A stretch of 31,872 bases of DNA, from assembly GCA_036378155.1 (NCBI GenBank), contig DASUXA010000047.1, positions 1 to 31,872 on the forward strand, in the 5' to 3' direction. Position numbers and translations under genes: made by a program. This document shows positions 10,544 to 17,669 of this stretch, piece after piece. Position 1 is the stretch's first letter. Each line of letters starts with the position of its first letter. The notes beneath the pieces are model-generated. The model searched no databases. It saw only the letters and a program-made list of their open reading frames with translations, and was not told the origin of the DNA. The DNA comes from DASUXA01 sp036378155. Lineage in GTDB: Bacteria; Actinomycetota; Actinomycetes; Mycobacteriales; Micromonosporaceae.

Positions 10544-11868
10544 CAGCCCGCCACCTTTCCGTCGAGGACCGTCGCCCGCCCGCGCAGGAACGTCGCGACC
10601 ACCCTGCCGGGCAGCGTCATCCCGGCGTACGGGGTGTTGCGGCTGAGGCTGGCCAGGGCGTGCGGCTCGACCGTCCAACGCGCCGCCGGGTCGACCAGGG
10701 TCAGGTTCGCCGGTACCCCCGGCGCCGGGTCGCGGCCGTGGTCGGCGAGGCCCGCGATGCGCGCCGGTATTCGCGACATCCGCTCCGCGATGCCGTCCCA
10801 GTCCAGCACCCCGGTGGCGAGTACCACCGACAGCGCCGTCTCCAGCCCGAGCATGCCGGGTCGGGCGTACGCCCACTCGCACTCCTTGTCCTCGACGGCG
10901 TGCGGGGCGTGGTCGGTCGCGACCACGTCGACGACGCCCTCGGCGAGCGCGGCGCGCAGCGCCGCCACGTCGGCGGCGGTACGCAGCGGCGGGTTCACCT
11001 TGAACGTCGGGTCGTAGCTCGTCGCCGACAACCCGAGTTCCGCCGCGCCGCAGCAGCCGTGCCCGCCCGCCACCACGTCGTCGGTGAGCAGCAGGTGGTG
11101 CGGGGTCACCTCGGCGGTGACCCGGATGCCCCGACGCTTCGCCCAGCGCAGGATCTCCACGCTGCCCGCGGTGGACACGTGGCAGACGTGCAGCCGCGCC
11201 CCGACATGCTCGGCGAGCAGGACGTCGCGGGCGATGACGGCCTCCTCGGCGACCGCCGGCCAGCCCGCCAGACCCAGCCGTGCCGACACCTCGCCCTCGT
11301 GCATCTGCGCCCCGGCGGTCAGCCTCGGCTCCTCGGCGTGCTGGGCGATCACCCCGTCGAACGCCTTGACGTACTCCAGCGCCCGGCGCATCAGGCGCGG
11401 GTCGCTGACGCAGTGCCCGTCGTCGGAGAAAATGCGTACCGCCGCCGCCGAGGTCGCCATCGCGCCCAGCTCAGCCAGCCGCTCGCCGGCCAGCCCGACG
11501 GTCACCGCGCCGACCGGCTGGACGTCCACCAGACCCGCCTCGCGACCCAGCCGGTACACCTGCTCGACCACGCCGGCGGTGTCGGCGACCGGTGAGGTGT
11601 TCGCCATCGCGCACACCGCCGTGTAACCGCCCAGGGCAGCCGCCCGCGAGCCGGTCAGTACCGTCTCGGCGTCCTCCCGCCCCGGCTCGCGCAGGTGCGT
11701 GTGCAGGTCGACCAGACCGGGCAGCGCGACCAGCCCGTCCGCGTCCACCACCTCGGCGCCGCCCGCCGCCAATCCGCGTCCCACCTCGGCCACCACGCCG
11801 TCGCGCAGCAGCAGGTCCGCCCGATCCCCACCGACCATCGACGCACCCTTGATCAGGTACGAGGTCAC
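10543..11868 (-). CDS. pyrC: Dihydroorotase, class I
   Basis: The 441-residue amidohydrolase interconverts carbamoyl aspartate and dihydroorotate. Zinc ligands are visible as DLHTHLREPG (His56, His58), QHAEEP, LHVCHVST and ATDHAPH. SDDGHCVSD places an aspartate where other dihydroorotases carry a carboxylated lysine, the class I pattern. I chose the GTG at 11868, which has AAGG 7 nt upstream and gives the usual actinobacterial start VTSYLIKGA. An ATG at 11952 overlapping the pyrB stop as TGATG would add a 28-residue arginine-rich extension and cannot be excluded, because every other junction here is overlapping or nearly so. Confidence 0.94.
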   Translation of the reverse strand: MTSYLIKGASMVGGDRADLLLRDGVVAEVGRGLAAGGAEVVDADGLVALPGLVDLHTHLREPGREDAETVLTGSRAAALGGYTAVCAMANTSPVADTAGVVEQVYRLGREAGLVDVQPVGAVTVGLAGERLAELGAMATSAAAVRIFSDDGHCVSDPRLMRRALEYVKAFDGVIAQHAEEPRLTAGAQMHEGEVSARLGLAGWPAVAEEAVIARDVLLAEHVGARLHVCHVSTAGSVEILRWAKRRGIRVTAEVTPHHLLLTDDVVAGGHGCCGAAELGLSATSYDPTFKVNPPLRTAADVAALRAALAEGVVDVVATDHAPHAVEDKECEWAYARPGMLGLETALSVVLATGVLDWDGIAERMSRIPARIAGLADHGRDPAPGVPANLTLVDPAARWTVEPHALASLSRNTPYAGMTLPGRVVATFLRGRATVLDGKVAG

Positions 11869-11951
11869 ACCGTCACCTTCCGCTCGCTTGCCGAACTCCC
11901 GCTGCCCTGCCCGCCGGGTCGCCGCCCGTCGGGACCGCGCCGTCACCGTCA

Positions 11952-12863
11952 TCACGCCCCGCCGAGCAGCAGGTACAGCACCGCCATCCGAACGCTCACC
12001 CCGTTGGTGACCTGCTCGACGATCGTCGAGCGGGGCGAATCGGCGACCTGCGGCGCGATCTCCATGCCCCGGTTCATCGGACCCGGGTGCATCACGATCG
12101 CGTGCTCCGGCAGCCGCGCCATGCGCGCGGCGTCCAACCCGTACCGCCGCGAGTACTCGCGGGCGGACGGGAAGTACGAGTCGTCCATCCGCTCCCGCTG
12201 GACCCGCAGCATCATCACCACGTCCACGGTCGGCAGGACGGCGTCCAGGTCGTACGTGGTCTTCGCCGGCCACGCGTCGACGCCGACCGGCAGCAGGGTC
12301 GGCGGACCCACCAGGGTGACCTGCGCGCCGAGCGTGGACAGCAGCAGCACGTTGGACCGCGCCACCCGGCTGTGCAGCACGTCGCCGACGATCGCCACGT
12401 TCAGTCCGTCGAGGCGACCCATCCGCGAGCGCATCGTGTACGCGTCGAGCAGCGCCTGGGTCGGGTGTTCGTGGGTACCGTCGCCGGCGTTGACGACGCT
12501 GCCGTCCACCCAGTTCGCCAACCGGTGCGGAGCACCGGACGCCGGGTGGCGGATCACCACCGCGTCCGCGCCCATCGCCTGCAGGGTGAGCGCGGTGTCC
12601 TTCAGGCTCTCGCCCTTGGAGACGCTGGACCCCTTCGCCGAGAAGTTGATCACATCGGCGGACAGCCGCTTCGCCGCCACCTCGAACGAGGTGCGGGTCC
12701 GCGTGGAGTCCTCATAGAACAGGTTGACCACGGTGCGCCCACGCAACGTCGGCAGCTTCTTCACCTCGCGACCGGCGACCGACGCCATCTCCCCCGCGGT
12801 GTCGAGCACCATCCGGGCGGTGTCGGCGTCCAGGTCGGTCGCGGAGAGCAGATGCCTGATCAT
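11952..12863 (-). CDS. pyrB: Aspartate carbamoyltransferase catalytic subunit
   Basis: The 303-residue enzyme condenses carbamoyl phosphate and aspartate to carbamoyl aspartate, the committed step of pyrimidine synthesis. The carbamoyl phosphate site is STRTRTSFE at residues 53-61, then KGSSVSKGESLKDT with the loop lysine, and GDGTHEHPTQALLDAYT. The aspartate domain has VGDVLHSRVARSN, MMLRVQRERM and the HPGPMNRG loop. No regulatory subunit gene (pyrI) is present, as expected for actinobacteria. The ATG at 12863 overlaps the pyrR stop (ATGA), so its translation is likely coupled to pyrR and so controlled by the leader hairpin. Confidence 0.97.
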   Translation of the reverse strand: MIRHLLSATDLDADTARMVLDTAGEMASVAGREVKKLPTLRGRTVVNLFYEDSTRTRTSFEVAAKRLSADVINFSAKGSSVSKGESLKDTALTLQAMGADAVVIRHPASGAPHRLANWVDGSVVNAGDGTHEHPTQALLDAYTMRSRMGRLDGLNVAIVGDVLHSRVARSNVLLLSTLGAQVTLVGPPTLLPVGVDAWPAKTTYDLDAVLPTVDVVMMLRVQRERMDDSYFPSAREYSRRYGLDAARMARLPEHAIVMHPGPMNRGMEIAPQVADSPRSTIVEQVTNGVSVRMAVLYLLLGGA

Positions 12864-13510
12864 GCCGACCTCCCGTCGGTACCGGTCACGGCGGCGACGC
12901 CGTCGGCGCTGTCGGTCTCCAGGCGGACCTCGTCCGCGCCGTCGGTCTCGCTGAGCAGCACCCGCACCTTCTCCGACAGCGAGGTCGGCATGTTCTTGCC
13001 GACGTAGTCGGCGCGGATCGGCAGTTCCCGGTGACCCCGGTCGACCAGGACCGCGAGTTGGACCGCGCGGGGGCGACCGAGGTCGCTCAGCGCGTCCAGC
13101 GCCGCGCGCACGGTACGTCCGGAGAACAGCACGTCGTCGACGAGGATCACCCGGCGCGCGTCGATTCCGCCCGCGGGCTCCCTGGTGCGCCCGATCGCAC
13201 GGGTGCCGCGTAGCCGCAGGTCGTCGCGGTACAGCGTGACGTCCAGCGCACCGACCGGCACGTCGACGCCCTCGAACGCGGCGATCCGGACGGCGAGCCG
13301 GTGGGCCAGCGGTACGCCACGGGTGAGGATGCCCACCAGGACGACGTCGCGCGCGCCCCCGGTCTTCTCGAGGATCTGGTGCGCCATCCGGTCGACGGTG
13401 CGGGACAGATCCTGCCGGGAGAGGATGACTTTTCCGGCGGAGCGTCGCTCGACGCCGGAACTCGGGCCGGCCGTCGCGGCCGGCGGTGGAGTGGCAGCAG
13501 GGTGCGCCAC
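12860..13510 (-). CDS. pyrR: PyrR bifunctional regulator / uracil phosphoribosyltransferase
   Basis: The 216-residue protein is the first gene of the pyr operon. The family binds a hairpin in pyr mRNA when UMP or UTP is high, and has some uracil phosphoribosyltransferase activity. The PRPP-binding loop VILVDDVLFSGRT lies at residues 121-133. GILTRGVPLAHRLA, DVTLYRDDL and AVLVDRGHRELPIRADYVGKN (in part) are further PyrR signatures. The N-terminal 25 residues (Pro/Ala-rich) and the last 25 are extra and not conserved. The GTG at 13510 is well supported by AAAGGAGG 6 nt upstream. That same ribosome-binding site lies in the 3' arm of the leader stem. Confidence 0.96.
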   Translation of the reverse strand: MAHPAATPPPAATAGPSSGVERRSAGKVILSRQDLSRTVDRMAHQILEKTGGARDVVLVGILTRGVPLAHRLAVRIAAFEGVDVPVGALDVTLYRDDLRLRGTRAIGRTREPAGGIDARRVILVDDVLFSGRTVRAALDALSDLGRPRAVQLAVLVDRGHRELPIRADYVGKNMPTSLSEKVRVLLSETDGADEVRLETDSADGVAAVTGTDGRSA

Positions 13511-13514
13511 AGCG

Positions 13515-13557
13515 GACCTCCTTTCCCGCCTCACGGGACGGGTCGTTAAAGGACGTC
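13515..13557 (-). promoter_or_regulatory. PyrR-binding RNA hairpin sequestering the pyrR ribosome-binding site
   Basis: On the minus strand the leader contains the hairpin CCCGTCCCGTGAGGCGGG (13542-13525). Its loop side reads UCCCGUGAGG, an exact fit to the core UCCNGNGAGG of the known PyrR binding loop. The flanks can extend the stem: GACGTCCTTT (13557-13548) pairs with AAAGGAGGTC (13524-13515) with one mismatch in ten. The 3' arm contains the pyrR ribosome-binding site AAAGGAGG. This fits PyrR-dependent translational repression as reported for Mycobacterium smegmatis, in which bound PyrR hides the site. I see no terminator in the leader, so attenuation of the Bacillus kind is unlikely. The RNA motif is seen; the mechanism is inferred. 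Confidence 0.82.
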
Positions 13558-13598
13558 TGGGTCACCGACCGCGAACCACGCGCGGATCGGCGCTGCCG

Positions 13599-13604
13599 AG
13601 CCTA
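13599..13604 (-). promoter_or_regulatory. Candidate -10 box of the pyr operon promoter
   Basis: TAGGCT is read on the minus strand, placing transcription start near 13592 and giving a leader of roughly 80 nt that includes the whole PyrR hairpin. The -35 region is weak (TTTCCG, 16 nt upstream), so the assignment rests mainly on the -10 and the position. Confidence 0.35.
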
Positions 13605-13643
13605 CCAGCAGCGAGTACGTCGGAAACGGCTGGGTAACAGGGC

Positions 13644-13672
13644 TTGACCCCGTGTCGTCAGGCGATTACGGT
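13644..13672 (+). promoter_or_regulatory. Promoter of bldD
   Basis: TTGACC (13644-13649), a 17-nt spacer and TACGGT (13667-13672) form a good vegetative-type promoter on the plus strand. Transcription would begin near 13679, about 50 nt before the bldD ATG. A TCACGC at 13673-13678 (read GGTCACGC with the -10) and the 11-bp palindrome CCAGTCACTGG at 13708-13718 contain TCAC/GTGA half-sites like those of BldD boxes, so autoregulation is possible. Confidence 0.6.
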
Positions 13673-13728
13673 CACGCTCCGTAGCGATGCTGGGGAGTAG
13701 CCCCGGGCCAGTCACTGGGAGTATCCGC

Positions 13729-14217
13729 ATGCCCTCTGAGTACGCCAAAGCCCTCGGCGCGCGCCTGCGCTCCATCCGCCAGCAGCAGGGCCTGTCCCTG
13801 CAGGGTGTGGAGGAGAAGTCGGGCGGGCGTTGGAAGGCTGTCGTCGTCGGCTCGTATGAGCGCGGCGACCGCGCGGTGACCGTGTCGCGCCTCGCAGAGC
13901 TGGCCGAGTTCTACCGGGTCCCGGTGGCCGAGTTGCTGCCCGAAGGCACCGGTGTTCGCCACGAGTCGGCCGGCAAGATCGTGCTCGACCTGGAGAAGCT
14001 GTACGACCTGCCCACCGACGACCTGGCGTACGTCGCCAAGTACGCGCGGGCGATCCAGCAGCAGCGCGGCGACTACAACGGCCGGGTGCTGTCCATCCGG
14101 GCCGACGACCTGCGGGCGCTGGCGATCGTGTACGACTCGTCGCCGGCCGGGCTGGTCGAGCGGCTGACCGAGCACGGGGTGCTGGTCGCCGACCCGAGGT
14201 CGTTCTTCGCCTCCTGA
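13729..14217 (+). CDS. bldD: BldD-type developmental regulator, c-di-GMP binding
   Basis: The 162-residue protein is the only plus-strand gene. Residues 1-70 form a XRE-family helix-turn-helix domain (MPSEYAKALGARLRSIRQQQ..., then GSYERGDRAVTVSRLAELAEFY). The C-terminal domain has the c-di-GMP signature RxD-X8-RxxD as RGD (113-115), eight residues, and RADD (124-127). In Streptomyces, BldD bound to tetrameric c-di-GMP dimerises and represses sporulation genes and its own promoter. I chose the ATG at 13729, with GGGAG 7 nt upstream; an ATG at 13687 would add 14 residues absent from relatives. Its place beside pyrR and nusB matches Streptomyces. Regulation of development in this organism is inferred from the family. 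Confidence 0.95.
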   Translation: MPSEYAKALGARLRSIRQQQGLSLQGVEEKSGGRWKAVVVGSYERGDRAVTVSRLAELAEFYRVPVAELLPEGTGVRHESAGKIVLDLEKLYDLPTDDLAYVAKYARAIQQQRGDYNGRVLSIRADDLRALAIVYDSSPAGLVERLTEHGVLVADPRSFFAS

Positions 14218-14225
14218 CGCGCGGT

Positions 14226-14256
14226 CGGGTCGGGGCGGCGACGCCGCCCCGACCCG
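14226..14256. terminator. Bidirectional terminator hairpin between bldD and nusB
   Basis: A perfect 14-bp G+C-rich stem (14226-14239 with 14243-14256) closes on a 3-nt loop nine bases after the bldD stop. bldD and nusB converge here, so it can end both transcripts. There is no T-run, as is common for actinobacterial terminators. A second hairpin, TTGGTGG/CCACCAA with a 5-nt loop, follows at 14279-14297. The rest of the gap to 14407 holds imperfect GAGGCAT repeats and no gene. Confidence 0.75.
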
Positions 14257-14407
14257 GCACAGTGTCGCCGCCCAGCGGTTGGTGGGCGCACCACCAACGC
14301 GGTGCGCTTCCGACGAGGCATGCGCTCACAGCGAGGCATACGCCCCGCTCACGGGCCAGGCATGCCGGGTCGGGCCGTCGACCCGCGACCTCGCCGACGC
14401 GACCGGA

Positions 14408-14842
14408 TCAGTGCCGGGCGTACTCCGCGATCCGATCGAGCATGCCGTTCAAAAACCGTGGCGAGTCGTCGGTGGACAGGTACCGTGCCAGCTCCACCGC
14501 CTCGCTGATCGCGACCGGCGCGTCCACGTCGTCGGCGTACAGCAGCTCGTACACCGCGATCCGAGCCAGGTTCCGGTCGACCACCGGCATCCGGTCCAGC
14601 GTCCAGCCCTCGGCGTAACTGGAGATCAACTCGTCGATCCGGTCGCGGTGCCCGGCAACTCCCTCGACCAGCGCGATCGTGTAGTCCACGTGCCGGGGAC
14701 GCGGCTCGGGCAGCCGCGCCAGCGCCGCCTCCAGCGTCGACCGGATCGGCTCGCCGCGCAGGTCGGCCTCGTACAGCACCTCAAGGGCGCGGCGACGAGC
14801 CTTACGCCGCGCCGGCATCACCGACTTCGGAGCCTCAGCCAT
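14408..14842 (-). CDS. nusB: Transcription antitermination factor NusB
   Basis: The roughly 144-residue all-helical RNA-binding protein works with NusE (S10) at boxA in rRNA antitermination. ARRKARRRALEVLYEADLRG near the N-terminus is the RNA-binding helix, and LDRMPVVDRNLARIAVYELLY plus ISEAVELARYLSTDDSPRFLNGMLDRIA are the strongly conserved C-terminal helices. A GTG at 14845 immediately precedes the ATG at 14842; either could be the start, and no ribosome-binding site decides. It lies 8 nt after efp and is probably translated from the same message. Confidence 0.95.
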   Translation of the reverse strand: MAEAPKSVMPARRKARRRALEVLYEADLRGEPIRSTLEAALARLPEPRPRHVDYTIALVEGVAGHRDRIDELISSYAEGWTLDRMPVVDRNLARIAVYELLYADDVDAPVAISEAVELARYLSTDDSPRFLNGMLDRIAEYARH

Positions 14843-14850
14843 CACCGCGG

Positions 14851-15408
14851 TTACGCGCGGCCGAGGTAGCGGCCGTCACGCGTGTCGACCTTGATCTTCT
14901 CGCCGGTGGACACGAACAGCGGCACCTGGACCGTCGCCCCGGTCTCGACGGTGGCGGGCTTGGTCCCGCCGGTCGACCGGTCGCCCTGCAGACCCGGCTC
15001 GGTGTACGTCACCTCGAGCACCACGCTGGTCGGCAACTCGACGTACAGCGGAGCGCCCTCGTGCGTGGCGACCGTCGCCTCGGCCTCGGGCAGCAGGAAC
15101 TTCGCGGCGTCGCCCACGGTCGCGGCGGGCACCGGGATCTGCTCGTACGACTCGAGGTCCATGAACACGAAGTCCTCGCCGTCGGCGTACAGGTACTGCA
15201 TGGTCCGCTTGTCGACGGTCGCGGTGTCGACCTTCGTGCCGGCGTTGAACGTCTTGTCGACAACCTTGCCGGAAAGCACGTTCTTCAACGTGGTCCGCAC
15301 GAAGGCGCCGCCCTTGCCGGGCTTGACGTGCTGGAACTCGACGACGGACCACAACTCGCCGTCGAGGTTGAGAACCATGCCGTTCTTCAGGTCGTTGGTG
15401 GTGGCCAT
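14851..15408 (-). CDS. efp: Translation elongation factor P
   Basis: The 185-residue protein enters the ribosomal E site and relieves stalling at consecutive prolines. The N-terminal KOW-like domain has ATTNDLKNGMVLNLDGELW and the tip loop HVKPGKGGAF with Lys32 at the position modified in other bacteria. The two OB domains follow, with FMDLESYEQIPVP and the closing KVDTRDGRYLGRA, the standard C-terminus. The ATG at 15408 has AGAAGG 4 nt upstream; an ORF start at 15468 would add 20 residues absent from the family. A hairpin terminator upstream separates it from aroQ, so it needs its own promoter; TAGACT at 15455-15450 is a candidate -10. No EpmA/EpmB-like modification gene is visible. Confidence 0.96.
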   Translation of the reverse strand: MATTNDLKNGMVLNLDGELWSVVEFQHVKPGKGGAFVRTTLKNVLSGKVVDKTFNAGTKVDTATVDKRTMQYLYADGEDFVFMDLESYEQIPVPAATVGDAAKFLLPEAEATVATHEGAPLYVELPTSVVLEVTYTEPGLQGDRSTGGTKPATVETGATVQVPLFVSTGEKIKVDTRDGRYLGRA

Positions 15409-15449
15409 GCCGCCTTCTGTCTCCGTCCTGGGTCGTCGAAAGCTCGGCA

Positions 15450-15455
15450 AGTCTA
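15450..15455 (-). promoter_or_regulatory. Candidate -10 box for efp-nusB
   Basis: TAGACT on the minus strand lies about 42 nt before the efp ATG and downstream of the aro terminator hairpin. No convincing -35 is present, so the call rests on the -10 and on the need for a promoter after the terminator. Confidence 0.3.
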
Positions 15456-15518
15456 CCCGTGCCGCCACGACGCGCCCGGATCGGCCCGGCGGTCGGTCCG
15501 CCGCTGCTCAGCAGCCCG

Positions 15519-15563
15519 CGACCGTCCGCCCGGTCGGTCGCCTTCCGACCGGGCGGACGGTCG
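15519..15563 (-). terminator. Large perfect hairpin terminating the aro operon
   Basis: The arms 15519-15537 and 15545-15563 are perfect inverted repeats of 19 bp with a 7-nt loop. The hairpin begins 48 nt after the aroQ stop and has no T-run. It is the strongest inverted repeat in the window and most likely ends the alaS-ruvX-mltG-aro transcription unit before efp. Confidence 0.75.
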
Positions 15564-15614
15564 TGTCCCCGACCGCCCCGCGGTCAGTCGTGTCCCCGAC
15601 CGCCCTGCGGTCAG
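15561..15614. repeat. 27-bp tandem duplication covering the aroQ stop codon
   Basis: Two adjacent 27-bp copies (15561-15587 and 15588-15614) differ at one base. Each contains a GACCGC/GCGGTC mini-hairpin. The right copy includes the last codons (His-Asp) and TGA stop of aroQ; the left copy repeats them in the spacer. It looks like a recent slippage duplication. Confidence 0.85.
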
Positions 15615-16039
15615 TCGTGTTTGGCGAGGAAGCGCAGCGCCAGCCGGTACCCGTCGACGCCGAGCCCGGCGATCACCCCGGTGGCGACCGCCGAGATCAC
15701 CGAATGACGGCGGAACTCCTCCCGCGCGTGGATGTTGGTGATGTGTACCTCGACCAGCGGCGCGGTCAGCATCGCGCAGGCGTCGCGCAGCGCGTACGAG
15801 TAGTGCGACCAGGCGCCCGGATTGAGCACCACGGCGGCGCTCTCGTCCGCCGCCTCGTGCAGCCAGCCCAGCATGACGTGCTCGTCGTCGGTCTGCCGGA
15901 CGTCCACGTCCAGTCCGAGGTCCTTGCCGACCGTCCGGCACAGCTCGACCAGTTCCGCGTAGCTGGTCGAGCCGTAGATGCCGACCTGGCGGGTGCCGAG
16001 CCGGCCGAGATTGGGCCCGTTGAGCACGTACACCTTCAC
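15611..16039 (-). CDS. aroQ: 3-Dehydroquinate dehydratase, type II
   Basis: The 142-residue enzyme dehydrates 3-dehydroquinate to 3-dehydroshikimate in the shikimate pathway, normally as a dodecamer. Signatures are NGPNLGRLGTRQVGIYG with the catalytic tyrosine, QTDDEHVMLGWLHEA, NPGAWSHYSYALRDA and EVHITNIHAREEFRRHS with the general-acid histidine. Small deviations from consensus (Gly for Asn in NLGRLG, Ser-His-Tyr in the NPGA loop) are unlikely to abolish activity. The GTG at 16039 overlaps the aroB stop (GTGA) and has GGAGG 7 nt upstream. The end of the gene lies in a 27-bp tandem repeat. Relatives usually have pepQ next; it is absent here. Confidence 0.95.
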   Translation of the reverse strand: MKVYVLNGPNLGRLGTRQVGIYGSTSYAELVELCRTVGKDLGLDVDVRQTDDEHVMLGWLHEAADESAAVVLNPGAWSHYSYALRDACAMLTAPLVEVHITNIHAREEFRRHSVISAVATGVIAGLGVDGYRLALRFLAKHD

Positions 16040-17133
16040 GCGCAGACCTCCTGGTAGGCATCGTGCAGCAGTTCGTCGGAGGGGTCGTCGAGGATGCCGG
16101 GTCGTGCCGGAGCGTCCAGCACCACGAAACGCAGCCGCGCGCCCCGCGCCTTCTTGTCGACCCGCATCGCGCGGTGCAGCTCGGGCCACGCGTCCGCCCG
16201 GTACCTCGTGGGCAGCCCGAGCGCGGTGAGCACCCGGGCATGCCGGTCCGCGGTCGCGGCGTCCAGCCGTCCGGCGCGACGCGCCAGCGCGGCGGCGTAC
16301 ACCAGACCGACTGAGACGGCGTCGCCGTGCCGCCAGCGGTACCCCTCGTGTTTCTCGATCGCGTGGCCCAGCGTGTGCCCGTAGTTGAGGATCTCCCGCA
16401 GTCCCGCCTCGCGCAGGTCCTCGCCGACCACGCGGGCCTTGACCCGTACCGCCCGCTCGATCAGCTCGCGCAGCGCCGCAGAGGTCGGGTCGACGGCGGC
16501 GCCCGGATCAGCCTCGACCAGGTCGAGGATCGCCGGGTCGGCGATGAACCCGCACTTGACGACTTCGGCGAGACCGGCGGTGAGGTCGGCGGGCGGCAGG
16601 GTGTCCAGGGTGGACAGGTCGGCGAGCACGCCGACCGGCGGGTGGAACGCGCCGACCAGGTTCTTTCCCGCCGCGGTGTTGATCCCGGTCTTGCCGCCGA
16701 CCGCTGCGTCGACCATGCCGAGCAGGCTGGTCGGCAGCGCCACCCAGGGCACGCCGCGCAGCCAGCAGGCGGCGACGAACCCGCCGAGGTCGGTCACCGC
16801 TCCCCCACCGACGGCGACGACGACGTCGGTACGGGTGAAACCCGCCGCGCCGAGCGCGTCCCAGCACCGCGCGGCGACCTCGACGGTCTTGCCGGCCTCC
16901 GCGTCCGGTACCTCGAGCCGCACCGTGGCGACCCCCGCCTCGGCGAGCACCTGCTCCGCCTTCACGGCGTACCCGGCGAGCGGCGCGGAGTGCAGCACAG
17001 CGACCCGGGTCGCGCCGTCGACCAGCGGCGCGAGTTCGGCGACCAGTCCCCGACCGATGACCACGTCGTACCGTCGCTCCCCGGCGACGGCGATCCGCGT
17101 CGCGTGGCCCGGCGCGGGCGCGACGCCGGCCAT
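16036..17133 (-). CDS. aroB: 3-Dehydroquinate synthase
   Basis: The 365-residue NAD- and zinc-dependent enzyme cyclises DAHP to 3-dehydroquinate. The NAD site is VVAVGGGAVTDLGGFVAACWLRG, and the active site has PTSLLGMVDAAVGGKTGIN, FHPP, GLAEVVKCG and the metal-binding LNYGHTLGHAIEKHEGYRWRHGDAV (in part). Length is typical. The ATG at 17133 shares one base with the aroK stop (TGATG) and the stop overlaps the aroQ start, so the three genes are tightly coupled. Confidence 0.96.
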   Translation of the reverse strand: MAGVAPAPGHATRIAVAGERRYDVVIGRGLVAELAPLVDGATRVAVLHSAPLAGYAVKAEQVLAEAGVATVRLEVPDAEAGKTVEVAARCWDALGAAGFTRTDVVVAVGGGAVTDLGGFVAACWLRGVPWVALPTSLLGMVDAAVGGKTGINTAAGKNLVGAFHPPVGVLADLSTLDTLPPADLTAGLAEVVKCGFIADPAILDLVEADPGAAVDPTSAALRELIERAVRVKARVVGEDLREAGLREILNYGHTLGHAIEKHEGYRWRHGDAVSVGLVYAAALARRAGRLDAATADRHARVLTALGLPTRYRADAWPELHRAMRVDKKARGARLRFVVLDAPARPGILDDPSDELLHDAYQEVCA

Positions 17134-17669
17134 CACGCGCCGCCCCGCGACGGTGACCCGGCCGCCGGACGCAGGTACGCCAGGATCTCGTCGGTGATGT
17201 CGGCGGGGTCGCGACCGTCGGTGCGTACCGTCACCGTCGCGACCTCCTCGTACAGCGGTCGACGCTGGTCCAGCAGGTACTTCAGGGTGGCACGCGGGTT
17301 GAGCGCGAGCAGCGGGCGACCGCCGCTCAGCCCGCACCGCGCCGCCGCGTCAGCCAGCTCCACCGACAGGTACACCACGGTGTGCCCGCGCAGCCGCCGC
17401 CGGGTCTCCTCGGCGAGGACCGCGCCGCCGCCCAGCGCCAGCACGCCCCGCCAGTCGTCCAGCGCCGCCGCGACCGCCGCCCGTTCCAGCGCCCGGAAAT
17501 GGTCCTCGCCCTCGTCGACGAAGATGTCGGAGATCGGTTTGCCGGCGGCGGCTTCGATGTCGGCGTCGGTGTCGCGCAGCGGTACCCCGAGCGCGTCGGC
17601 GAGCAGTTGCCCGACCGTGGACTTGCCCGCCCCGGGCGGACCGACCAGCACACACACCGGTCTGGTCAT
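17133..17669 (-). CDS. aroK: Shikimate kinase
   Basis: The 178-residue NMP-kinase-fold enzyme phosphorylates shikimate with ATP. The P-loop GPPGAGKST is at residues 10-18, the shikimate-binding DTDADIE around 33-39, then ISDIFVDEGEDHFRALE, the LALGGGAVL loop and RPLLALNPRATL with the lid arginine. Longer than the 110-residue core by normal margins, plus a short Gly/Ser/Arg tail. The ATG at 17669 overlaps the aroC stop as ATGA. Confidence 0.95.
   Translation of the reverse strand: MTRPVCVLVGPPGAGKSTVGQLLADALGVPLRDTDADIEAAAGKPISDIFVDEGEDHFRALERAAVAAALDDWRGVLALGGGAVLAEETRRRLRGHTVVYLSVELADAAARCGLSGGRPLLALNPRATLKYLLDQRRPLYEEVATVTVRTDGRDPADITDEILAYLRPAAGSPSRGGA

Noticed and set aside
13511..13728. 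Bacillus-style transcription attenuator in the pyr leader.
   Set aside because: No terminator hairpin followed by a T-run lies between the candidate start and pyrR; the only strong hairpin overlaps the ribosome-binding site.
14257..14407. Possible small gene in the bldD-nusB gap.
   Set aside because: Open frames here run into nusB antisense, lack a ribosome-binding site and encode no recognisable pattern.
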